Below are positions 6,430 to 11,313 of a DNA stretch of 11,313 bases, piece after piece (position 1 is the first letter of the stretch; every line of letters starts with the position of its first letter). The translations under genes were made by a program, and so were the position numbers. A model generated the notes under the pieces. It saw only the letters and a program-made list of their open reading frames with translations. It ran no database searches and was not told where the DNA came from. The stretch covers positions 1-11,313 of the forward strand of contig DASSTJ010000215.1 in the NCBI GenBank assembly GCA_035707965.1. Direction: 5' to 3'. The DNA is from DASSTJ01 sp035707965 (lineage in GTDB: Bacteria > Actinomycetota > Actinomycetes > Actinomycetales > Angustibacteraceae).

Positions 6430-7506
6430 GTGAGCGAGGCAGACGCACCGACCCGGATCACCGTCCGTGGCGAGCAGCCCTACGACGTCGTCGTCGGCCA
6501 CGGGCTCGTCGCCGAGCTGCCCGAGCTGCTCAAACCGGCGCAACGGGTGCTCGTCGTGCACCCGACGGCGTTGCGGGCCACCGGCGAGGCCGTGCGTGAC
6601 GACCTGACCCAGCAGGGCTTCGAGGCGTCGATCGCGGAGGTGCCGGACGCCGAGCAGGCCAAGACCGCGCAGGTCGCGACGTTCCTCTGGGGGGCGTTGG
6701 GCAAAGCCGACTTCACGCGTAGCGACGCGATCGTCGGGGTCGGCGGGGGAGCGGTGACCGACCTCGCCGGGTTCGTGGCGGCCACCTGGTTGCGCGGCGT
6801 CAAGGTGGTCCAGCTGCCGACGACGCTGCTCGGCATGGTCGACGCCGCGGTCGGCGGCAAGACGGGCCTCAACACCACCGAGGGCAAGAACCTCATCGGG
6901 GCGTTCCACCCGCCGTTCGGCGTGCTCTGCGACCTCGGCACCTTGGAGACGTTGCCGCGCAACGAGTTCGTCGCGGGCCTGGCCGAAGTGGCCAAGTGCG
7001 GCTTCATCGCCGACCCGGGCATCCTCGAGCTGCTCGCCGACGGTGCCCCCTCGTGGGACTCGCCGGTCACCCGCGAGCTCATCGAGCGCAGCATCCGCGT
7101 CAAGGCGGACGTCGTCGCCGGCGACCTGCGGGAAGCCGGGCCTCGTGAGGTGCTCAACTACGGCCACACGTTCGGCCACGCCGTCGAGTACGTCGAGCGC
7201 TACGAGTGGCGGCACGGTGCGGCGGTGAGCGTCGGCATGGTCTACGCGGCCGAGCTGGCGCGCCTCGCTGGGCGCCTCGACGAGGCCACGGCCGACCGCC
7301 ACCGCGAGGTGCTCACGGGGCTGGGCCTGCCGATCACGTACCAGCAGAACCGCTGGGACCAGCTGCTCGCGGCCATGAAGCGTGACAAGAAGACGCGTGG
7401 TGACCTGCTGCGCTTCGTCGTGCTGTCCGGTCTCGCGCAGCCGACCCGCCTGGAGGGCCCTGACCCGGCGCTGCTGCACGCCGCGTACGCCGAGCTCGCC
7501 CCCTGA
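6430..7506 (+). CDS. aroB: 3-dehydroquinate synthase
   Basis: This NAD+- and metal-dependent enzyme converts DAHP to 3-dehydroquinate, the second step of the shikimate pathway. The 358-residue product is of usual length. Visible motifs are the nucleotide-binding GVGGGAVTDLAGFVAATW (103-120) and PTTLLGMVDAAVGGKTGLN (130-148). Metal-site residues fall in AEVAKCG (Glu186), NYGHTFGHAVE (His246/His250) and RHGAAVSVGM (His262). The GTG at 6430 is chosen because GGAGTGAGG lies just upstream, across the aroK stop, and the product then starts shortly before its first beta strand. It follows aroK by ten bases and completes the aroC-aroK-aroB cluster. A hairpin follows its stop. Confidence 0.97.
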   Translation: MSEADAPTRITVRGEQPYDVVVGHGLVAELPELLKPAQRVLVVHPTALRATGEAVRDDLTQQGFEASIAEVPDAEQAKTAQVATFLWGALGKADFTRSDAIVGVGGGAVTDLAGFVAATWLRGVKVVQLPTTLLGMVDAAVGGKTGLNTTEGKNLIGAFHPPFGVLCDLGTLETLPRNEFVAGLAEVAKCGFIADPGILELLADGAPSWDSPVTRELIERSIRVKADVVAGDLREAGPREVLNYGHTFGHAVEYVERYEWRHGAAVSVGMVYAAELARLAGRLDEATADRHREVLTGLGLPITYQQNRWDQLLAAMKRDKKTRGDLLRFVVLSGLAQPTRLEGPDPALLHAAYAELAP

Positions 7507-7512
7507 CCTGCT

Positions 7513-7559
7513 GTGGTGGCAGCTGCCCTGCACTGCTGGTGCGTCGTCGCTGCCACCAC
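7513..7559 (+). terminator. Hairpin after aroB
   Basis: GTGGTGGCAGC (7513-7523) and GCTGCCACCAC (7549-7559) form a perfect 11-bp stem with a 25-base loop, starting six bases after the aroB stop. The left arm also contains the shorter self-complementary GGCAGCTGCC (7518-7527), so alternative folds exist. There is no T-run. It probably ends the aro transcript ahead of efp. Confidence 0.6.
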
Positions 7560-7587
7560 GTGGGACAGGAGCCCCTCGTCTCGCCGG

Positions 7588-7593
7588 TACGAT
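7588..7593 (+). promoter_or_regulatory. Candidate -10 element for efp-nusB
   Basis: TACGAT, in the context GGTACGAT, matches the TANNNT pattern of housekeeping actinobacterial promoters. It lies 38 bases before the efp GTG, which allows a short leader starting near 7600. No good -35 hexamer is visible at normal spacing. The position between the aroB hairpin and efp supports the assignment. Confidence 0.5.
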
Positions 7594-7630
7594 ACGACCC
7601 TGCAGCAACCCCTGACCAGAGAGCGATGAC

Positions 7631-8191
7631 GTGGCGACGACGAACGACCTGAAGAACGGCCTGGTGCTCAACCTCGACGGCAACCTGTGGACCGTCGTGG
7701 AGTTCCAGCACGTCAAGCCCGGCAAGGGCGGCGCCTTCGTGCGCACCAAGCTGAAGAACGTGCTGAGCGGCAAGGTCGTCGACCGCACCTTCAACGCCGG
7801 CACCAAGGTCGACACCGCCACGGTCGACAAGCGCGACATGCAGTACCTGTACAAGGACGGCGAGGACTTCGTCTTCATGGACACCTCGACCTACGACCAG
7901 GTGACGGTGCCTGGTGAGACCGTCGGCGACGCGGCCAACTTCATGCTCGAGAACCAGGACGCGGTCGTCGCCACGCACGAGGGCGTGCCGCTGTACGTCG
8001 AGCTGCCGACGTCCGTGGTGCTCGAGATCACCTACACCGAGCCCGGTCTGCAGGGCGACCGCTCCACCGGCGGCACGAAGCCGGCGACGCTCGAGACCGG
8101 CTACCAGATCGCCGTCCCGCTGTTCCTCGAGCAGGGCACCAAGGTCAAGGTCGACACCCGTTCCGGCGACTACCTGGGCCGGGTCAGCTGA
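7631..8191 (+). CDS. efp: Translation elongation factor P
   Basis: EF-P binds between the P and E sites of stalled ribosomes and promotes peptide-bond formation at consecutive prolines. The 186-residue product has the expected three beta-barrel domains. An N-terminal KOW-like domain (MATTNDLKNGLVLNLDG onward) holds the tip loop KPGKGGAF (29-36, functional Lys32). The central OB domain includes the YLYKDGEDFVFMD stretch, and the C-terminal domain ends in GTKVKVDTRSGDYLGRVS, the family signature. The loop reads PGKGG rather than the PGKGP often seen in actinobacteria. The GTG at 7631 gives the standard N-terminus; a nearby ATG at 7626 is in another frame. AGAGAG at 7618-7623 may serve as the ribosome site. 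nusB starts three bases after its stop. Confidence 0.98.
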   Translation: MATTNDLKNGLVLNLDGNLWTVVEFQHVKPGKGGAFVRTKLKNVLSGKVVDRTFNAGTKVDTATVDKRDMQYLYKDGEDFVFMDTSTYDQVTVPGETVGDAANFMLENQDAVVATHEGVPLYVELPTSVVLEITYTEPGLQGDRSTGGTKPATLETGYQIAVPLFLEQGTKVKVDTRSGDYLGRVS

Positions 8192-8194
8192 CGC

Positions 8195-8605
8195 ATGGCC
8201 GCTCGCACCAAGGCCCGTAAGCGGGCGGTCGACGTGCTCTTCGAGGCTGACCAGCGCGGCCTCGACCCGGTGACGGTGCTCGCGGACCGGCTGGCGCAGG
8301 CCGATCCGCCGGTCAACGAGTACACGATCACGCTCGTCGAGGGAGTCCTCGCCCGGCGCGAGCGCATCGACGAGCTGCTCTCGACGTACGCGCAGGGCTG
8401 GACGCTCGACCGCATGCCCGCGGTCGACCGGGCCGTGCTCCGGCTCGGCGCGTGGGAGATCCTCTACAGCGACGACGTCCCGGACGCCGTCGCCGTGGAC
8501 GAGGCGGTCGAGCTGAGCCGGTCGCTGTCGACCGACGAGTCGCCGTCCTTCGTCAACGGTCTCCTCGGCCGGCTCCTGCAGCTGAAGCCGACGCTGACGT
8601 TGTAG
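8195..8605 (+). CDS. nusB: Transcription antitermination factor NusB
   Basis: NusB, with NusE (ribosomal protein S10), binds boxA RNA and promotes antitermination and maturation of rRNA transcripts. The 136-residue all-helical product carries the N-terminal RKRAVDVLFEAD (9-20), the central VDRAVLRLGAWEILY (77-91), and the C-terminal SPSFVNGLLGRLL (116-128), all typical of the family. The length is normal. The ATG follows the efp stop by three bases with only a weak ribosome site, so translation probably depends on coupling to efp. The gene converges with bldD. Confidence 0.96.
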   Translation: MAARTKARKRAVDVLFEADQRGLDPVTVLADRLAQADPPVNEYTITLVEGVLARRERIDELLSTYAQGWTLDRMPAVDRAVLRLGAWEILYSDDVPDAVAVDEAVELSRSLSTDESPSFVNGLLGRLLQLKPTLTL

Positions 8606-8607
8606 CC

Positions 8608-8695
8608 CCGTGCGGCCGTTGGTGCGGGCGGTCCGGTCGTGATCGCAGCCGCCGTGCCGGCACCCATCCACGCACACGCCGTGCGGCCGTGGGTG
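8608..8695. repeat. Near-identical 17-base direct repeat in the nusB-bldD spacer
   Basis: CCGTGCGGCCGTTGGTG (8608-8624) and CCGTGCGGCCGTGGGTG (8679-8695) differ at one base and are 71 bases apart. The second copy is part of the hairpin annotated at 8657-8701. The pair may reflect a local duplication of a terminator arm. Confidence 0.6.
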
Positions 8696-8701
8696 AGCCG
8701 G
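8657..8701. terminator. Candidate bidirectional terminator between nusB and bldD
   Basis: CCGGC plus ACCCA (8657-8666) pair with TGGGT (8690-8694) and GCCGG (8697-8701) across a two-base bulge. Inside, CGCAC (8671-8675) pairs with GTGCG (8681-8685). The structure is nearly symmetric, so it could stop transcripts from both nusB and bldD, which converge here. No T-run is present on either strand. Confidence 0.45.
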
Positions 8702-8714
8702 CGGCGTCACGGCC

Positions 8715-9218
8715 TCAGCGCTCGGCCGGCATCTCCACGGCACGCCGGGCGTCGGGGTCGAGCACGCCCCAGCTGATGAGCTCCTCGGCGAGCATCGCCG
8801 GCGGCATGTCGTAGATGACGGCGAGCGTGCGCAGGTCGTCCTGACGGATGGAGAGCACGCGCCCGTTGTAGTCACCGCGCTGGCTCTGGATCGTCGCGGC
8901 GTACCGGGCCAGGGGGCCAGCGCGCTCGGCGGGCACGCTCGACAGGCGCTCCAGGTCGATGATCAGGCGCGGCGGTGCCTCGACGACCGAACCGCTGCCT
9001 GCCTCGGGCAGCAGCGCCGACACCGGCACGCCGTAGAAGTCGGCCAGCTCGGCCAGCCGCTGCACGGTCACCGCACGGTCGCCGCGCTCGTAGGAGCCCA
9101 CGACGACGGCCTTCCAACGGCCGTTCGACCGCTCCTCGACGCCGTGCAGCGACAGGCCCTGCTGCGTCCGGATGGCGCGCAGCCGTGCGCCCAAGGATCG
9201 CGCGTAGTCACTGCTCAT
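8715..9218 (-). CDS. bldD: Developmental master regulator BldD, cyclic-di-GMP-binding repressor
   Basis: In Streptomyces, BldD represses sporulation genes during vegetative growth and dimerises on DNA through tetrameric cyclic-di-GMP. The 167-residue product has the same length as the Streptomyces protein. It has an N-terminal helix-turn-helix domain (about 8-70, with RAIRTQQGLSLHGVEER and GSYERGDRAVTVQRLAELAD) and a short linker. The C-terminal domain holds the RxD-x8-RxxD binding signature: RGD at 114-116 and RQDD at 125-128. All signature residues are intact. The start at 9218 is supported by GAGGGGA (complement of 9225-9231) on the minus strand. Genomic position next to nusB and pyrR is the usual one. 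In a non-sporulating relative its targets may differ. Confidence 0.96.
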   Translation of the reverse strand: MSSDYARSLGARLRAIRTQQGLSLHGVEERSNGRWKAVVVGSYERGDRAVTVQRLAELADFYGVPVSALLPEAGSGSVVEAPPRLIIDLERLSSVPAERAGPLARYAATIQSQRGDYNGRVLSIRQDDLRTLAVIYDMPPAMLAEELISWGVLDPDARRAVEMPAER

Positions 9219-9354
9219 GTCGTGTCCCCTCGTGATCGTTCAGTTGGTCCGCCGAGCCGTGCAGCGACAGACGTGCGACGAGTCAGGTTCGCGCTCGCCC
9301 CCGGCGCGAAGAGCCGGTTGGGACGCCCACGCCGTCAGCTTCGTGCCGTTCCTC

Positions 9355-9384
9355 ATGGTCACTGAGAGTGACCAGTAACGTCAA
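9355..9384 (-). promoter_or_regulatory. Candidate bldD promoter overlapping a BldD-type operator
   Basis: On the minus strand, TTGACG (complement of 9379-9384) resembles a -35 hexamer, and GACCAT (complement of 9355-9360) is a poor -10 match 18 bases away. Between and across them lies TGGTCACT-GAG-AGTGACCA (9356-9374), a perfect 8-bp inverted repeat. Its half-sites match the AGTGA and TCACC halves reported for BldD sites, although here they are arranged with TCAC outward-facing first. The placement fits self-repression, which is known for bldD in Streptomyces. Transcription from here would leave a leader of roughly 130 bases. Confidence 0.5.
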
Positions 9385-9421
9385 GTAAAGAAGCGGTCAC
9401 AGACTCCAAACGGGTGTCCGC

Positions 9422-9427
9422 TACGCT
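9422..9427 (+). promoter_or_regulatory. Candidate -10 element for pyrRBC
   Basis: TACGCT matches TANNNT and lies 55 bases before the pyrR ATG. Transcription from about 9434 would include the whole PyrR-binding loop in a short leader. No strong -35 is visible at 16-19 bases upstream. Confidence 0.45.
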
Positions 9428-9448
9428 GTCCAGGACATCCTTTAACGA

Positions 9449-9473
9449 CCCGTCCCGTGAGGCGGGGAAGGAG
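9449..9473 (+). promoter_or_regulatory. PyrR-binding RNA loop and pyrR ribosome binding site
   Basis: The leader folds as CCCG (9449-9452), a bulged T, CC, a CGTGA loop, GG, then CGGG (9463-9466). The top of the hairpin, TCCCGTGAGGC (9453-9463), matches the PyrR-binding consensus UCCNGNGAGGY at every fixed base. The ribosome site AAGGAG (9468-9473) follows the stem at once and sits eight bases before the pyrR ATG. PyrR bound with UMP would be expected to block ribosome access. No terminator hairpin lies between the loop and the start, so control is probably at translation, as proposed for mycobacteria. Confidence 0.85.
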
Positions 9474-9481
9474 TAGCTGCG

Positions 9482-10027
9482 ATGGCGCGTGCCCGCACGG
9501 TGCTGGAAGCACCAGAGATCACCCGGGTCGTCACCCGGATCGCCCACGAGGTCCTCGAGCGCAACAAGGGCGCCGACGACCTCGTCATCCTGGGGATCCC
9601 CACTCGAGGTGTCCCCCTCGCCCACCGCCTGGCGAAGCGCATCGCCGACGTGGAGGGGCGCAGCGTGCCGGTCGGGGCGCTCGACGTCACGATGTACCGC
9701 GACGACCTGCGTCAGCACCCGGTCCGCACGCTCGAGCACACCGACATCCCCGAAGGGGGCGTCGAGGACAAGACCGTCGTGCTGGTGGACGACGTCCTCT
9801 ACTCCGGGCGCACCGTGCGGGCCGCGCTCGACGCGCTGAACGACGTGGGTCGCCCCCGAGCCGTCCGGCTCGCGGTGCTCGTCGACCGCGGGCACCGAGC
9901 CCTCCCGATCCGAGCCGACCACGTCGGCAAGAACCTCCCGACGTCCGTCGACGAACGCGTCAGCGTGCTCCTGCGCGAGCAGGACGGCCAGGACGAGGTC
10001 CGGATCAGCGACCAGGAGGGGGAGTGA
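9482..10027 (+). CDS. pyrR: Bifunctional pyr operon regulator / uracil phosphoribosyltransferase PyrR
   Basis: PyrR binds pyr leader RNA when uridine nucleotides are plentiful and often also makes UMP from uracil and PRPP. The 181-residue product shows the type I phosphoribosyltransferase fold: LGIPTRGVPLAHRLA (37-51), the PRPP-binding VVLVDDVLYSGRTV (99-112) and the family segment LVDRGHRALPIRADHVGKNLPTS (133-155, quoted in part). AAGGAG at 9468-9473 defines the ATG at 9482. It starts the pyrR-pyrB-pyrC operon and is preceded by its own RNA target. The last dozen residues are acidic and probably disordered. Confidence 0.97.
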   Translation: MARARTVLEAPEITRVVTRIAHEVLERNKGADDLVILGIPTRGVPLAHRLAKRIADVEGRSVPVGALDVTMYRDDLRQHPVRTLEHTDIPEGGVEDKTVVLVDDVLYSGRTVRAALDALNDVGRPRAVRLAVLVDRGHRALPIRADHVGKNLPTSVDERVSVLLREQDGQDEVRISDQEGE

Positions 10028-10029
10028 CC

Positions 10030-11052
10030 ATGCGACACCTGTTGTCCGCCGCCGACCTCGACCACACCGGTGCTGTGCAGGTGCTCGACACCGCCGAGCA
10101 GATGGCGCAGACGCAGCAGCGCGAGATCAAGAAGCTGCCGACGCTGCGCGGGCGCACGGTCGTCAACCTCTTCTTCGAGGACTCGACGCGTACCCGGATC
10201 TCGTTCGAGGCGGCCGCCAAGCGGCTGTCCGCCGACGTCATCAACTTCAGCGCCAAGGGCTCCAGCGTCAGCAAGGGCGAGAGCCTGAAGGACACGGCGC
10301 TCACGCTCGAGGCGATGGGCGCGGACGCCGTCGTGGTCCGTCACGGCGCCAGCGGCGCACCGCACCGGCTGGCGAACTCGGGCTGGATCAACGGCGCCGT
10401 CGTCAACGCCGGCGACGGCACCCACGAGCACCCGACCCAGGCGCTGCTCGACGCGTTCACGATGCGCCACCACCTCGTGGGCGGCCGGGTCCCTGGCGCC
10501 GCAGCAGGCAGCGACCTCGCCGGACGCAAGGTCGTCATCGTCGGCGACATCCTGCACAGCCGTGTTGCCCGCAGCAACGTGCTGCTGCTGCGCACGCTGG
10601 GCGCCGACGTGACTCTCGTGGCGCCGCCGACACTGCTGCCGGTCGGGGTCGACGCGTGGCCGTGCGCGACGTCCTACGACTTCGACGCCGCCCTCGCCGG
10701 CACCGACGCGGTCATGATGCTGCGGATGCAGCGCGAGCGCATGAACGCCGCCTACTTCCCCAGCGCCCGCGAGTACTCGCGCCGCTACGGTCTGGACAAG
10801 CGTCGGCTGGGCATGCTGCCCGACCACGCGATCGTGATGCACCCCGGCCCGATGAACCGAGGCCTCGAGATCTCGGCGGACGCGGCGGACTGCGAGCGTT
10901 CGACGATCGTCGAGCAGGTCGGCAACGGGGTCTCGGTGCGCATGGCGGTGCTGTACCTGCTGCTGGCCGGTGGCCACGCCGACGGTCAGCCACCGCAGCC
11001 GGCCCCGCTCGCCGAACCGGCCGACCGCGAGCTCGTGGGGGTGGCCAAGTGA
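10030..11052 (+). CDS. pyrB: Aspartate carbamoyltransferase catalytic subunit
   Basis: The enzyme condenses carbamoyl phosphate with aspartate, the first committed step of pyrimidine synthesis. The 340-residue product has the carbamoyl-phosphate loop FFEDSTRTRISFE (48-60), SSVSKGESLKDT (78-89) with the active-site Lys82, and HEHPTQALLDAF (132-143). It also has VGDILHSRVARSN (171-183), the aspartate-loop segment MMLRMQRER (229-237), and HPGPMNRGLE (271-280). The frame is open upstream, but ATG 10030 is chosen: it follows the pyrR stop by two bases, AGGAGGGGGAG lies just before it, and the product begins at the usual point. A Pro/Ala-rich tail of about 25 residues after LLLAGG extends beyond the core. 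The stop overlaps the pyrC GTG. Confidence 0.98.
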   Translation: MRHLLSAADLDHTGAVQVLDTAEQMAQTQQREIKKLPTLRGRTVVNLFFEDSTRTRISFEAAAKRLSADVINFSAKGSSVSKGESLKDTALTLEAMGADAVVVRHGASGAPHRLANSGWINGAVVNAGDGTHEHPTQALLDAFTMRHHLVGGRVPGAAAGSDLAGRKVVIVGDILHSRVARSNVLLLRTLGADVTLVAPPTLLPVGVDAWPCATSYDFDAALAGTDAVMMLRMQRERMNAAYFPSAREYSRRYGLDKRRLGMLPDHAIVMHPGPMNRGLEISADAADCERSTIVEQVGNGVSVRMAVLYLLLAGGHADGQPPQPAPLAEPADRELVGVAK

Positions 11053-11313
11053 GCGCCTACCTGCTGACGGGGGTGCGGCCGCTCGGCGGCGACGCCACCG
11101 ACGTCCTCCTGGCGGACGGCGAGATCCGGTGTCTGGGCGCGGACGCGCGCGGCGCCGCCCCGGCTGACGCGCACGTGGTCGAGGCTTCTGGGCTCGTCGC
11201 TCTCCCCGGTCTCGTGGACCTGCACACGCACCTGCGCGAGCCGGGCCGCGAGGACGCCGAGACCGTCGAGTCCGGCACGAAGGCGGCCGCGGTCGGTGGC
11301 TTCACGGCCGTGC
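11049..11313 (+). CDS. pyrC: Dihydroorotase, N-terminal part (cut by window end)
   Basis: Dihydroorotase closes carbamoyl aspartate to dihydroorotate using a zinc centre. The 88 visible residues start with MSAYLLTGVRPLGGDATDVLL and contain the small beta-domain of the amidohydrolase family. The metal-binding strand follows: LPGLVDLHTHLREPG, with His59, His61 and substrate-type Arg63. The later segment ETVESGTKAAAVGGFTAV is also typical of class I enzymes. The GTG at 11049 overlaps the pyrB stop in a four-base GTGA, indicating coupling. The remaining three quarters lie outside the window. Confidence 0.95.
   Translation, partial: MSAYLLTGVRPLGGDATDVLLADGEIRCLGADARGAAPADAHVVEASGLVALPGLVDLHTHLREPGREDAETVESGTKAAAVGGFTAV

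Noticed and set aside
6115..7884. 589-codon open frame on the minus strand
   Set aside because: It lies antisense to aroK, aroB and efp, and its translation is Arg/Gly/Asp-rich low-complexity sequence without motifs. Long antisense frames are expected in DNA this GC-rich.
7334..8875. 513-codon open frame on the minus strand
   Set aside because: It is antisense to aroB, efp and nusB, whose protein families are certain, and shows only compositional bias.
9457..10029. Upstream extension of pyrB
   Set aside because: It overlaps pyrR in another frame and reads as Arg/Gly-rich sequence; ATG 10030 has a strong ribosome site and the usual N-terminus.
9799..10977. 392-codon minus-strand frame opposite pyrR and pyrB
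   Set aside because: It is a shadow of well-conserved genes with no motifs of its own.
1..11313. tRNA or rRNA genes, CRISPR arrays, insertion sequences, attachment sites
   Set aside because: I saw no tRNA-like cloverleaf, no regularly spaced repeats, no transposase or integrase motifs and no target-site duplications in reading both strands.

Overview
This window looks like chromosomal DNA of a high-GC Gram-positive actinobacterium. The evidence is the strongly GC-biased third codon positions, several GTG starts, a complete BldD with its cyclic-di-GMP signature, and the order aroC-aroK-aroB-efp-nusB-(bldD)-pyrR-pyrB-pyrC, which is a conserved actinobacterial neighbourhood. A type IV pilus (T4P) locus next to aroC points to a pilus-bearing lineage such as Micrococcales or relatives. 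That placement is inference from context, not from a search.

Region 1 (1-4515) is the distal part of a T4P assembly locus. It holds the C-terminal end of a probable secreted or pilus-associated protein, a bifunctional prepilin peptidase (pilD), a 183-base gap rich in inverted repeats, and a tight pilM-pilN-pilO operon ending in a gene for a single-pass PilP-like protein with an RDPF motif. The set resembles the inner-membrane alignment complex of Gram-negative T4P machines, apparently in a cell with one membrane and no outer-membrane secretin. A perfect 18-bp stem hairpin closes the locus.

Region 2 (4600-7506) is the aroC-aroK-aroB cluster for chorismate synthesis, with overlapping or closely spaced genes. 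A hairpin follows it. Region 3 (7631-8605) is efp-nusB, for translation of proline stretches and for transcription antitermination, with a recognisable -10 element upstream. nusB converges with bldD across a short structured spacer.

Region 4 (8715-11313) holds bldD on the minus strand and, divergently, the pyrimidine operon pyrR-pyrB-pyrC, with pyrC cut by the window end. The 263-base divergent spacer carries two recognisable control elements: an 8-bp inverted repeat matching BldD half-sites, placed within a candidate bldD promoter, and a PyrR-binding RNA loop directly ahead of the pyrR ribosome binding site.

Most of the window is conserved housekeeping DNA. The least-described parts are the actinobacterial pilus genes (the truncated first gene and the PilP-like gene), the repeat-rich pilD-pilM gap and the control elements. 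I found no sign of a wholly new defence, mobile or biosynthetic system.
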